Assembly: GCA_902497145.1 (NCBI GenBank)
Contig: CABVDR010000002.1
Location: 30,569 to 94,568, forward strand
DNA from: an uncultured Oscillospiraceae bacterium
Lineage (GTDB): Bacteria; Bacillota; Clostridia; Oscillospirales; Oscillospiraceae
Reading direction: 5' to 3'
Length of the DNA stretch: 64,000 nt
Below the pieces are notes generated by a model. It was not told the DNA's origin. It saw nothing but the letters and a program-made list of their open reading frames with translations, and ran no database searches. Within the stretch, counting starts at the first letter, position 1. Each line of letters starts with the position of its first letter. Below, in pieces: positions 9,350 to 18,148 of this stretch. A program made the position numbers and the translations under genes.

Positions 9350-10294
9350 ATGAATATTCAAAATATGAAATACATCCTAGAGCTGGCAAATCAAGGCTCT
9401 GTTTCCTCCGCTGCTAAAAGCCTCTATATTTCTCAACCCTATCTCAGCAAGATTCTCCAGGAGACAGAAAATACATATGGAATCACTATATTTCGCCGCG
9501 ACAAAAAGGGTCTGACCCCCACGGAAAGCGGCGTTACATTTCTTGCTCTGGCCCAAAAAATAGTGTCAGAAGCAGAAGAAATGGATCGACGCATGCAAAG
9601 TATCCAGGATGTACGCTTTTTCCAATTTTCCAGCTGCTGCTCCTCGCATATTGCGGAAGCGTTTTTATCATTATATCAAGCGCATGCAGAGGAATGTCTG
9701 CGTATTTTTTACCGGGAATCGGATAATTACTCCGTCATTCAAGATGTATCTTCCAACGCCTCTGAACTGGGTTTTCTGATTCTCAGCAATTCCAATCAAC
9801 AAGCATATAAGGCCCTTATGCATAATCATGGACTCTTCTACCAGAAACTTTGTGACATGAGGCTTCATCTCATTGTCAGAGTCGGCCACCCTCTTTCCCG
9901 TCTTAACCGTCCTGTCGAATTGGAAGACATCCTTCCTTATAATTTTGTCCTCTACCCCAGCCGAGTTCTGACTGACTCCTGTGCCAACGGCTTTTCTCAG
10001 TATGAATATGCAATCCAATCCCTGGCGTGGAAGAAAATCAAGCAAATCATATATGTGTTCAGCCGCGCCGCATATCACGACATTATTCTACGTACCGATG
10101 CGTTAAGTTTTGGATTTCAGCCGGTGAAGAATCAGGAGATATCCCGAGGCCTGGTCTCTCTCCCGTTGTCTTTTCCGCTGATCCAGTCGCTGCAAGGGGA
10201 CGCTGACTCCTCTATGTACTATGTGTGTGCAAATCCAGATACTCTCTCTTCCCTGTCCAAAGAGTTTATCCGTTTGCTTCAGCAGATGGATTAA
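9350..10294 (+). CDS. LysR family transcriptional regulator
   Basis: This 314-residue protein starts MNIQNMKYILELANQGSVSS. The LysR winged-helix (SAAKSLYISQPYLSKILQ, residues 19-37) is followed by a linker helix and a periplasmic-binding-protein-like effector domain. GGGGAGAGGATT precedes the ATG. It is divergent from the abgB-like operon, the usual arrangement for a LysR activator of that operon. The effector may be a glutamyl compound, but this is inference. Confidence 0.9.
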   Translation: MNIQNMKYILELANQGSVSSAAKSLYISQPYLSKILQETENTYGITIFRRDKKGLTPTESGVTFLALAQKIVSEAEEMDRRMQSIQDVRFFQFSSCCSSHIAEAFLSLYQAHAEECLRIFYRESDNYSVIQDVSSNASELGFLILSNSNQQAYKALMHNHGLFYQKLCDMRLHLIVRVGHPLSRLNRPVELEDILPYNFVLYPSRVLTDSCANGFSQYEYAIQSLAWKKIKQIIYVFSRAAYHDIILRTDALSFGFQPVKNQEISRGLVSLPLSFPLIQSLQGDADSSMYYVCANPDTLSSLSKEFIRLLQQMD

Positions 10295-10301
10295 TTGCAG
10301 C

Positions 10302-10346
10302 AAGCAGGCCTCCGAAGGCAAATCACCTCCGGAGGCCTGCTTTTTT
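10302..10346 (+). terminator. Terminator of the LysR gene, within a dispersed repeat
   Basis: The stem AAGCAGGCCTCCG/CGGAGGCCTGCTT with a 14-nt loop is followed by TTTTTT. The hairpin is the left part of a repeat that recurs near 24110 and 30855. Confidence 0.85.
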
Positions 10347-10369
10347 CTGTCTGCGGCTTGTTGTGTGGT
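10333..10369 (+). repeat. 37-bp direct repeat, left copy
   Basis: These 37 bases are identical to 30866-30902. They begin inside the terminator stem (AGGCCTGCTTTTTTC) and run into unique sequence (ending GTTGTGTGGT). A diverged third copy is at 24110-24182. The two exact copies bracket the catabolic island. Confidence 0.8.
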
Positions 10370-10814
10370 TAAATAAGTATCTTACATTTTATACTTTCCG
10401 TTGTTCATGCCAGTACGCAGTCTTTTTAATTTATTGATAATATCCATTACCACTCCTTCAATCAATACAACTACAACACTTTTTTGAGATTTCTTCTATC
10501 TAGGCAATGTAAAAACAGCAGGTGTCTTTGATACGCTGTATAACCAAGAAAGCTACCACTCACAATTCATGTAGTTTATTGTATATCCTAATCGTGTATC
10601 AAAATACTGATACAATGATTTTCAACATAGAAACTCCCCTCTGCGGCATCAAGCAGAGGGGAGTTCCAGCAGCAATTTTGAGAAGAAATACTCTCTCAAA
10701 TATTTGAATCTACCCACCATCCCAAATGGTCTCAACCACTTGAGAACAAGAATCAACATTTAAAAACCGACTAAACGAACTGGCGGTTTCTTATAATTAT
10801 AATACAGTTACAGC
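10370..10814. other. Non-coding gap with hairpins
   Basis: No convincing gene is present. Contents include a perfect 13-bp inverted repeat (AACTCCCCTCTGC, 10632-10644, with 10653-10665) lacking a T-tract, and a small TCTCAA/TTGAGA stem near 10730-10745. They lie beyond the end of the leftward cupin operon and may end its transcript or stabilise its 3' end. Confidence 0.5.
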
Positions 10815-11144
10815 TCACCCCATACTGGGCCCCATGCTCCAGGTAACTACGGCGGTCTCCGTACCGATATTGGAAATCTGGTGGGGTTCGCCCTCTTCAA
10901 TCAAGAGGATATCGCCCTCGTGCAACTCATAATACTTGCCGCTGGTGGGGTTAAAGACCGCCACATGGCCCCGGCTGCAGTAAAAGATCTCATGAGAATC
11001 CGGGTGCCCTGGGTCCACACCGCCGGTCTGCCCTGCCAGCAAAGTGGAGGTACCAAAGGTGAGTTTTCCAGTAACCACATATTGGCGGCATACCTCCTGG
11101 CCATCCAGGAAAAACTGTGCCTGGTCAGGTCTGATTACATTCAT
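10815..11144 (-). CDS. Small cupin-domain protein
   Basis: This 109-residue single-domain cupin has motif 1 as GVDPGHPDSHEIFYCSRG (His/His/Glu metal ligands) and motif 2 as HEGDILLIEEGEPHQI. AAGGAG precedes the ATG. Similar proteins are sugar isomerases, dioxygenases or small-molecule sensors. It is last in the leftward sugar-acid operon, 14 bp after the flavin reductase-like gene. A role analogous to the YiaL or KdgF cupins of sugar-acid operons is possible but not shown. Confidence 0.85.
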   Translation of the reverse strand: MNVIRPDQAQFFLDGQEVCRQYVVTGKLTFGTSTLLAGQTGGVDPGHPDSHEIFYCSRGHVAVFNPTSGKYYELHEGDILLIEEGEPHQISNIGTETAVVTWSMGPSMG

Positions 11145-11158
11145 AAGCCGTCTCCTTT

Positions 11159-11629
11159 TTATCCAAAAAACTCTTTTTCACGGTACAGCAGGGGTTGTCC
11201 CTCAGATGCCTCACTCCAGATCACCTGACCGATAAACAGGGTATGGTCACTGACTGTCAAGGTTTCCGTCAGCTTGCACTCCAGATGAGCCACGGCTTGA
11301 GCCACTAAGGGGTGGCCAGCCGGGCTGGAAACAGTAACAGTATCCACCAACTTGTCCCGTTCCCGGCCAGACACCCGTCCATTGCACAGGGCCAGCTGTT
11401 TCTGTTCTGTTGACAGCACACTTACAGCAAAGCCTTTGGCCTGAGGAATCATCTGAGCAGTCAGATGGTTGGAGTTCACCGCCACTGCCAGAGTGGGGGG
11501 CATCCCAGAGACTTGACTCAGCCAAGCGGCGGTCATCAGATTGTCCTTTTCCGGGGTATGGACACCCAGGATGTACACACCGTTGGTCAGGGTGGACATA
11601 GCAATCTTAATTTCAGCTGATACCTGCAT
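11159..11629 (-). CDS. Flavin reductase-like FMN-binding protein
   Basis: This 156-residue protein has the split-barrel flavin reductase domain. Typical segments are NGVYILGVHTPEKDNLMTAAW (residues 16-36), where the flavin binds, and CNGRVSGRERDKL near residue 81. Members reduce free FMN or hold FMN for a partner oxygenase or reductase. It lies 12 bp after the TRAP large subunit in the same operon. No partner oxygenase is in the window, so its electron acceptor is unknown. Confidence 0.85.
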   Translation of the reverse strand: MQVSAEIKIAMSTLTNGVYILGVHTPEKDNLMTAAWLSQVSGMPPTLAVAVNSNHLTAQMIPQAKGFAVSVLSTEQKQLALCNGRVSGRERDKLVDTVTVSSPAGHPLVAQAVAHLECKLTETLTVSDHTLFIGQVIWSEASEGQPLLYREKEFFG

Positions 11630-11641
11630 AAACCTAATCCC

Positions 11642-12922
11642 CTAACTGAAGAAGTTAACGACTGCCATTTCAATGGGGCATACAGCAATAAACACACAGA
11701 TTACCATAACTCCAAGGATCAATGGCCAGCCCTCTTTGAAGTAATCGCTCATTTTCACCTTTGTTACCCCCATAACTGTGAACATCATCACACCAAACGG
11801 AGGCGTAATACCGCCCAAGGTATCCATAAGTACCATGACAATACCTAGGTGAATTACATCCACGCCCAGAGACTCAGCCACTGGAATCAGCAGCGGCGGC
11901 AAGATTACCAAGGCAGCAGCGGTATCCAAAAACATACCCATGATAAACATGATCAGTACCACGATCAGAATAAAGATAGTTGGCGACGTGGCAACTTCCG
12001 CCAAAGCAGCAGCAGCTTTCTGAGGAATGTTCTCCCAGAGCATGTAACGAGAGAACAGGCTGGCCGCGGAGAGAATCATCAGCACACTGGCGGTGCTCTG
12101 AAGAGATTCCACCAAAATCTTCTTCACGTGATTTAATCGAAGGCGCTTATATACAAAGGTTCCCACTAGTGCAGAGTAGACTACAATTACCGCAGCACAC
12201 TCTGTAGCAGTAAAATACCCCATACGCAAGCCAACAATAATAAAAATGGGGAGCAGCAGAGCCCACATAGACTTTCCGGTCTGCCGCAAAAACTCCGCTT
12301 TTGTCGGCCTGGTCTCCCGTGTAGGTTTATATCCACGTCGTTTGGAAATAACCCAATTTAGAAACAGCATTGTCAGACAGATCAGCAGGCCGGGGACGTA
12401 GCCACCCAAAAACATATTACCAACTGAGCAGCTAGCCGCAGTGGCGTAGATTACCATAGAAATCCCAGGCGGGATAATGGGGGTAATGCAGCTGGTAGCA
12501 GCTGTAATGGCAGAAGAATATCCCAGAGAGAAGCCTCGTTTTGTCATTTCCGGAACCAGCATCCGCGCCTCGAACGCCGCATCTGCACAGGAGGAACCAG
12601 ACATACCGCCCATAAAGGTAGACAAAAGCGTGTTTGTCGCACCCAGTCCTCCCCGCATACGGCCGGTAATCATATCGCAAAAGTCCATCAACGTCGTAGA
12701 CACACCGCCGTAGCTCATTACTGACCCGGCCATAATAAAGAATGGAACCGCCATCATGGTAAAGGAGGACGATTGCTCCAGCAGGGCGGACACCATGGTG
12801 AAGAGGTTTACTCCATCGCACATAAAAGTAAAGTAAATAAAGCTGGCAAACATCATGGCAAAAGCGACTGGAACTCCCAAAAAGAATAACGCAAACACAA
12901 TAAGAATAGGCCACAGATTCAC
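11642..12922 (-). CDS. TRAP transporter large permease (DctM/YiaN type)
   Basis: This 426-residue protein has about twelve membrane helices of the DctM family, with signatures such as GGMSGSSCADAAF and GGITPPFGVMMFTVMG. It forms the ion-driven translocation channel of a tripartite TRAP system. It overlaps the small subunit gene by 4 bp. Together with the DctQ and DctP genes upstream it forms a complete uptake system for an organic or sugar acid. Confidence 0.95.
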   Translation of the reverse strand: MNLWPILIVFALFFLGVPVAFAMMFASFIYFTFMCDGVNLFTMVSALLEQSSSFTMMAVPFFIMAGSVMSYGGVSTTLMDFCDMITGRMRGGLGATNTLLSTFMGGMSGSSCADAAFEARMLVPEMTKRGFSLGYSSAITAATSCITPIIPPGISMVIYATAASCSVGNMFLGGYVPGLLICLTMLFLNWVISKRRGYKPTRETRPTKAEFLRQTGKSMWALLLPIFIIVGLRMGYFTATECAAVIVVYSALVGTFVYKRLRLNHVKKILVESLQSTASVLMILSAASLFSRYMLWENIPQKAAAALAEVATSPTIFILIVVLIMFIMGMFLDTAAALVILPPLLIPVAESLGVDVIHLGIVMVLMDTLGGITPPFGVMMFTVMGVTKVKMSDYFKEGWPLILGVMVICVFIAVCPIEMAVVNFFS

Positions 12923-13521
12923 TTCTGCTCACCTCCCGTTTGCTTTGTATCGTCGGAGCTCTTTTCACTTGCCTGTTGAAGTTTCGTATCTTCCACCATA
13001 TCCTCAACAGAATCTACAATAAAAATCCCTTTGTATATGGGAAGCTCATGAAAATAATCATGCCTAGTCAGCACATTTTTCAGGAAAAATATGGAATGAA
13101 TTGTCATAAAAAAGAATCCTAATACCAACGCGAAAGAGGTATATGATTGGGGAATTTTAAGTGTTTGACTATACCGTGTCCACGACTGAGCGCAGTAGCC
13201 GCAACTCAGGAAAAACGTCAACCCACAGATAAACACCAACAAGGCTGATACTGCAGCGCTGATCGCGGCCTGCAGTTTTTTCGGAAACAGTCGAACCAGC
13301 AAGTCGATGACGCCATGCCCATACCGCTTATAGAGGGAACTGGAACCTACAAAAATCACATAGGCAAATAGGAGATAGGACAACTCGTCCAAAGCGGCAA
13401 AGCTTTTATTAAAAATAAGTCGGCCAAATGTATTTAGGAACACAAAGGCTGTCATTACAAATAAAGCAACCCCTGCCACCACTTCCTCAAAATTGACAAA
13501 GATTCGTTTTAGGATGCGCAT
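12919..13521 (-). CDS. TRAP transporter small permease (DctQ/YiaM type)
   Basis: This 200-residue protein has four membrane helices in the first 160 residues, including FEEVVAGVALFVMTAFVFLN at the start, a DctQ hallmark. A hydrophilic tail of about 40 residues follows. It partners the large permease, with which it overlaps by 4 bp. A strong hairpin separates it from the binding-protein gene upstream. Confidence 0.93.
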   Translation of the reverse strand: MRILKRIFVNFEEVVAGVALFVMTAFVFLNTFGRLIFNKSFAALDELSYLLFAYVIFVGSSSLYKRYGHGVIDLLVRLFPKKLQAAISAAVSALLVFICGLTFFLSCGYCAQSWTRYSQTLKIPQSYTSFALVLGFFFMTIHSIFFLKNVLTRHDYFHELPIYKGIFIVDSVEDMVEDTKLQQASEKSSDDTKQTGGEQK

Positions 13522-13543
13522 AGAAATCCCTTCCTTTAAACAT

Positions 13544-13585
13544 GGGAACCCTGCGGCGGGCTATACGCCCGCCGTCGCAGGGCTC
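13544..13585 (-). promoter_or_regulatory. GC-rich intra-operon hairpin between dctP and dctQ
   Basis: The stem GGGAACCCTGCGGCGGGC pairs almost perfectly with GCCCGCCGTCGCAGGGCTCC around a 4-5 nt loop. There is no U-tract, so it looks more like an RNA-stability or processing element than a terminator. It would favour high levels of binding protein over membrane subunits. Confidence 0.65.
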
Positions 13586-13598
13586 CTTTCTGGGTGGT

Positions 13599-14630
13599 TT
13601 ATGCCTCGCCGCGGATCTCAGCCAAGGTAGCAAAGGCCTCATCAATCAGTTCCTGAGACCATCCGTGAACCTCATACACCTTCATGGCGCTTTCCTTCAT
13701 GGCCTCAATATCTACATCCCTGTTAACAGTGCAGCCGGCCTCTTCCATAGCAGCCAGGCAGTCATCCTCTTCGTCCACCACCATTTGGGTGTTGTACTCC
13801 ACAAAATCAGCAGCCTCGTCCAGCAGGAGCTGCTGCAGATCCTCATCCAGGCTCTCAAAAACCTTCGTACTCATTACCAGCCCATTCACAGCATAGAAGT
13901 GGTTGGTAATGTTGATGTAGTCACATACCTCATACATGGAGGCGGAGTAAAGGGACCCGATGGGATTTTCCACACAGTCCACCACTCCCTGCTGCAAGGC
14001 GCTGTATGTCTCCGAATAGGAAATCGTTACAGGGTTAGCACCCCAGGCTTCCGCCATCTCCAGCTGTGTGGACTGGTTTGGCATCCGGAAATCTTTACCG
14101 ACCAGATCAGCAGGGGTGTTAACCGCAAATCCCTTGGACATAATCTGACGGGATCCATAGTAACCACTCATCCCATCCAGCACCATCAGTCCAGCCTCTC
14201 TGCATTCCTGCTGAAGTCTCTTACCGAAATCGCTCTGTGCCACCTTTGCAATCTCTTCATAGGAATCATAAAAGTAAGGAGCCATAAGAATGGAGTACTC
14301 AGGATAGTAGGACTCCAACAGGGCAGGATCCGAGTAGTTCATCATATACGCGCCATTAAAGATTTGCTCATTAATCTCTGGGTCATCCCCCATAACGCCA
14401 TCAGCATATACCTCAATTTTTAGCCTGCCCTCGGAGGCCTCTGTCACCCGGTCGGCAAACATCTGAATCGCATCGGAAGCTGCACAGCCTGAGGGATTTG
14501 TGTGACATAGTTTAATGGTAACCGTCCCACTGCCGGAACCGCCGGAACTGGAGGAAGTATCCCCTCCACAGGCAACCAGAGCAACTGCCATAGAGAAGGC
14601 TAGCAGCATACAGAGCATCTTCTTTAACAT
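13599..14630 (-). CDS. TRAP substrate-binding lipoprotein (DctP family)
   Basis: This 343-residue protein has a lipoprotein signal peptide ending ALVACGG (lipidated Cys near residue 21) and a Ser/Gly-rich linker. A DctP fold follows, with the conserved GMSGYYGSRQIMSKGFAVNTPADLVG region that contributes the Arg for carboxylate binding. It captures an organic acid outside the membrane and delivers it to the DctQM permease. The neighbouring YiaK-type dehydrogenase and FGGY kinase suggest a sugar acid or keto-sugar acid ligand. Confidence 0.94.
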   Translation of the reverse strand: MLKKMLCMLLAFSMAVALVACGGDTSSSSGGSGSGTVTIKLCHTNPSGCAASDAIQMFADRVTEASEGRLKIEVYADGVMGDDPEINEQIFNGAYMMNYSDPALLESYYPEYSILMAPYFYDSYEEIAKVAQSDFGKRLQQECREAGLMVLDGMSGYYGSRQIMSKGFAVNTPADLVGKDFRMPNQSTQLEMAEAWGANPVTISYSETYSALQQGVVDCVENPIGSLYSASMYEVCDYINITNHFYAVNGLVMSTKVFESLDEDLQQLLLDEAADFVEYNTQMVVDEEDDCLAAMEEAGCTVNRDVDIEAMKESAMKVYEVHGWSQELIDEAFATLAEIRGEA

Positions 14631-14672
14631 TTCAGTTCCTTCCTTTCTTTTAAATGTGTTTTTTTACTCCAT

Positions 14673-15641
14673 TCATCTTAAAACTTGCGGGTTTACTACA
14701 TTATAGGGTTTTTCTCCATTTAGTACACCGGCAATTCCTTCCAGAGCCTCCCTGCACATTCCCAGCCTTGCTTTCATTGTTAAGCTGGCAACATGGGGCG
14801 TGAGAATTACATTATCTAATTCCAACAGCTCCGGACAAATCTGCGGTTCGTTTTCAAACACATCTAAGGCAGCTCCTTTGATTACCCCCTTCCGAAGCGC
14901 ACTGGCCAGCGCCTGCTCGTCCACAATTCTTCCTCTGGCACAATTGACAAAGTAGGCAGAGGACTTCATTTTTTGAAATGTCTCATGGTTAAATAGGTGA
15001 TAGTTTTCCAAAGAGTACGGCATATGAAGCGTAATACAGTCGGATACCTGGAGAAGCTGCTGGAAATCCAGATAAGTCACCCCATACTCCTGCTCTACCT
15101 TCATATCCGCTCGAACCCTATCGTAATACAACACGGTCATTCCAAGCCCCTGCATTTTCCGACAAACACGTTTTCCAATTCGTCCAAAGCCTAAAATGCC
15201 CAGCACAGCTCCTTCTAACTGAGTATCCCGGTCGGAAAAGTTCGGACTGTTCCAGATTCCCGAGCGCACCTCGCGGTCGTAGCGGGCAATACCTCGCATG
15301 GCTGCGATAATGAGAGCAGCCGTATGCTCTGCGGTAGCCTCGGTAACCTGTTTCGGGGTATTGACTACCGGAAGTCCGATTTCTGTGGCATACATCCAAT
15401 CAATATTGTCATAACCTACACCAAAATTGGCAATCACCTTTAATTTTGTGCCTGCCTCCAGCAGGCGCCGGTCTCCATCATTATCTAGAATTAGGCAGCC
15501 ATCATAGTCCGGAATCTGTTCCAGCAGTTCCTCATAAGAAAAGGCATACTTTTCCGCGCTGGGGACGGTAAATGTAAACTTGCCCTCATAGGGGACTAAG
15601 CATTGAGCGGGTACCCACTGGGAAATCAGGATTTTCTGCAT
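14673..15641 (-). CDS. D-isomer-specific 2-hydroxyacid dehydrogenase
   Basis: This protein of about 322 residues has the Rossmann motif GILGFGRIGKRVCRKMQGLG near residue 145. The catalytic Arg is in NCARGRIVDE, the Glu in DVFENEP and the His in TPHVASLT. It interconverts a 2-keto acid and a D-2-hydroxy acid with NAD(P)H, such as glyoxylate or hydroxypyruvate type substrates. I prefer ATG 15641, behind GGGAGG, over the GTG at 15674. In this operon it may reduce a keto-acid fragment released by the aldolase. Confidence 0.88.
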   Translation of the reverse strand: MQKILISQWVPAQCLVPYEGKFTFTVPSAEKYAFSYEELLEQIPDYDGCLILDNDGDRRLLEAGTKLKVIANFGVGYDNIDWMYATEIGLPVVNTPKQVTEATAEHTAALIIAAMRGIARYDREVRSGIWNSPNFSDRDTQLEGAVLGILGFGRIGKRVCRKMQGLGMTVLYYDRVRADMKVEQEYGVTYLDFQQLLQVSDCITLHMPYSLENYHLFNHETFQKMKSSAYFVNCARGRIVDEQALASALRKGVIKGAALDVFENEPQICPELLELDNVILTPHVASLTMKARLGMCREALEGIAGVLNGEKPYNVVNPQVLR

Positions 15642-15712
15642 ACCGTGTAGCGCCTCCCGCAGTAATAGTGGCACATTTTTAAACCTATATCATAGGCCAT
15701 GTAGATTTCCAA

Positions 15713-17230
15713 TCACAGCGATCTGGCAAAGCACTGATTCAGATCGTCAAACAACTTTCGGTACATGGCGTAACCCTCATCATAAACCGCTTTCCGCTCC
15801 GGGTTTGGTTGGGTACGCTCCTTTACCTGAACCATGTTAGAGACGGCGTCCTGGATATCCTCAAAAACACCCACGGCCTTGCCCGCCAGAATAGCAGCGC
15901 CCAAAGAAGCAGCCTCCACGGAGTCCACCGTCTCTAACGGAATCTGGTTGATGTCCGACTTGATTTGGTTCCAGACTTTGCTCTTGGAGCCGCCGCCCAA
16001 ACTTCGGATCTCCTTTACTTGAATGCCCATATCGGCCAGGGAGTCAATATTTCGCCGGACAATATATCCCAGAGACTCCATTACCGCCCGCATAAAGTGG
16101 GCCCGGGTGTGCTGAAGAGTAAAACCAAACCAGACCCCCTTAGCTTTGGCATTGACGTCCGGAGCGTTGGAACCCGCCAGATGAGGCAGCATCAGCAGGC
16201 CGTCGCTGCCAGCAGGAATTTGGGCTACCTGTTTGCTAATCATGTTGTAGGCATCGTCTAAACCCAGTTTTTGGGCCTCCATCTCAATTGGACAGAACTT
16301 GTCCCGGAACCACCGCAGGGTCATGCCCCCGTTGGTGAATGTGTGGATCATATAGGTGTCTGGCACCGCAAAATAGTGCAAAGGCATCCGGCGGTTAGGA
16401 TCAAACACCGGACGGGAGACAGGTGCACAGATAGCCAGGGCAGCTCCGATGGTTTCCGAGAACATGCCCTCCTTTACGTTGCCCGCTCCGATGGCACCGG
16501 CTGCTTGGTCCAGAGCACCAGTACATACGGTGACATTCTCAGGCAGGCCCACATCGGCAGCCGCCTGCGGAAGAATCTGTCCCACTACCTCGCCGGACTC
16601 CAGAACTTCAGGCAGCTGAGCCTCAGTAATCCCTATAAACTCCAGCATTTTGGACCAGTATGCCTTATGGATAATATCCCAATAGGTAGAGGAGCACACC
16701 AGTGAGCCCTCCGTAGAGAACTTGCCTGTCAGACGGTAGATAAAGTAATCCTCGATCAGCAGAAACTTGGCCGTTTTAGCAAAAACTTCTGGCTCATGGT
16801 TTTTGACCCAGAGGATTTTAGAGGCGGGCCAACAAGGCTCAAAACTTACTTGACCCGTGACGGCGTAGCAAGTTTCGTCACCAAAGTGTACTTTCAGTGC
16901 CTGTGCTTCATCTAAGGCTCGGTTATCCATCCAGACAATGGCGTTACGCAGAGAATATCCTTCGCTGTCCAGGAAGAACAGGGTTTCGCCCTGGGCGGAG
17001 ATAGCCAGAGCAATCTCATCCAATGGGGACAGGGGGTACTTTTCTTTCAAGTCCGTCACCCCATCCCGGAAGGCGTTCCAGTATACCTCCGCAGGCTCCT
17101 CCACATAATTAACCTGAGGGGTCAGCAGTTGGTATTCCTGGGTAGTGACCGCCAAAAGCGTCCCCTTTGTGTCAAACAACGCCGCCTTCAGGGCGGTAGT
17201 GCCAATGTCCAATCCCATCAGCAACTTCAT
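15713..17230 (-). CDS. FGGY family carbohydrate kinase
   Basis: This 505-residue protein starts MKLLMGLDIGTTALKAALFD, the first phosphate-binding motif. GALDQAAGAIGAGN near residue 250 and GGGSKSKVWNQIKSD near residue 410 are the other FGGY signatures. Family members phosphorylate xylulose, ribulose, gluconate, glycerol and related polyols with ATP. The subfamily, and so the substrate, cannot be fixed by eye. A TRAP system and a YiaK-type dehydrogenase alongside recall the Escherichia coli yia operon, where the FGGY member is LyxK. Confidence 0.92.
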   Translation of the reverse strand: MKLLMGLDIGTTALKAALFDTKGTLLAVTTQEYQLLTPQVNYVEEPAEVYWNAFRDGVTDLKEKYPLSPLDEIALAISAQGETLFFLDSEGYSLRNAIVWMDNRALDEAQALKVHFGDETCYAVTGQVSFEPCWPASKILWVKNHEPEVFAKTAKFLLIEDYFIYRLTGKFSTEGSLVCSSTYWDIIHKAYWSKMLEFIGITEAQLPEVLESGEVVGQILPQAAADVGLPENVTVCTGALDQAAGAIGAGNVKEGMFSETIGAALAICAPVSRPVFDPNRRMPLHYFAVPDTYMIHTFTNGGMTLRWFRDKFCPIEMEAQKLGLDDAYNMISKQVAQIPAGSDGLLMLPHLAGSNAPDVNAKAKGVWFGFTLQHTRAHFMRAVMESLGYIVRRNIDSLADMGIQVKEIRSLGGGSKSKVWNQIKSDINQIPLETVDSVEAASLGAAILAGKAVGVFEDIQDAVSNMVQVKERTQPNPERKAVYDEGYAMYRKLFDDLNQCFARSL

Positions 17231-17293
17231 GAATTCTCCTCCTTCCTCACCCCTCCTCTCCCCCTCCCTAGGAAGGCGAGAGCAAATAAATTC

Positions 17294-18082
17294 TTACAGA
17301 TTAGCGGCAATATTCTTCATTTTCCCGCCCACGTTCGTCCAGTAGTCTTTCAGAATGTCAAACTCGTCGCCAATACAGAAATGGTGTACTCCCATATCAA
17401 TATACTTCTGGGCCTGATCCAGGGAGTAGATTTCGCACCGGGGCTGGACGCCGTGGGCCAAGGCCACCTCAATGACATGCTGCTCCGCTTTGGCAATGTC
17501 GTCCTTGTGATCGGCGCAGTTCCAACCCAAGCTCATGCAATAGTCAGAGGGTCCAAACTGAACCATGTCTACGCCGGGGACAGAGCAGATTTCCTCAATG
17601 TTGTCTACAGCCTCTTTCTTCTCAATCATAAATGCCTTCACCGCGCTGGCATTCATCGCAGCATATTCCATCTGCTTGGGCTCTGGGTTATAGCCCAGCC
17701 AGCGGGCGTTGGGATAACCAAAGCGGCCCTTATACTCTGGGCACTCGGGAGAGACCAGCCACAGAGTCTCCCGGACCTGGTCGGCAGTCTGATGGTCGGT
17801 AAACAGCACTGCCTGAAAGCCCATGGCAATGGCTTTCTGCGCGACATAGCCCCGGTTTTGAAAGTCAACCTTGATCATGGAGCCGCAGTCGTGGAGCTCA
17901 CAGGCCCGCACAAAGTTCTCCAGCTCAGGCAGGGTATAGGGGGCGTACTCAGCCAGGAACTCCAGGTAGTCAAACCCACCGCAGACAGCAGCAGCCTCCG
18001 CGGTGGTAGGCCAAGTACTCCAGATACGGGTGTTGACGGTGGCCTTGCCTTCCTTCAGCAACTTGCGGATCTTGTTTTCCAT
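17294..18082 (-). CDS. HpcH/HpaI family aldolase
   Basis: This 262-residue TIM barrel matches the class II pyruvate-type aldolases. NTRIWSTWPTTAEAAAVCGG at the start, AIAMGFQAVLF in the middle and MVQFGPSDYCMSLG near residue 180 are typical. Such enzymes split a 2-keto-3-deoxy-aldarate or similar acid into pyruvate (or another keto acid) and an aldehyde. It lies between the Ldh2-type dehydrogenase and the FGGY kinase. Tartronate semialdehyde, one possible product, could be reduced by the beta-hydroxyacid dehydrogenase at 27271. Confidence 0.88.
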   Translation of the reverse strand: MENKIRKLLKEGKATVNTRIWSTWPTTAEAAAVCGGFDYLEFLAEYAPYTLPELENFVRACELHDCGSMIKVDFQNRGYVAQKAIAMGFQAVLFTDHQTADQVRETLWLVSPECPEYKGRFGYPNARWLGYNPEPKQMEYAAMNASAVKAFMIEKKEAVDNIEEICSVPGVDMVQFGPSDYCMSLGWNCADHKDDIAKAEQHVIEVALAHGVQPRCEIYSLDQAQKYIDMGVHHFCIGDEFDILKDYWTNVGGKMKNIAANL

Positions 18083-18148
18083 TGATGTCTCCTCCTGAAT
18101 AAATGCTTGTATTATCCTTTATTTTTGTCTGTTATTCTATTGAATTTT

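Noticed and set aside
10522..10707. 61-codon frame in the 10.4-10.8 kb gap
   Set aside because: It spans a perfect hairpin and has no ribosome site.
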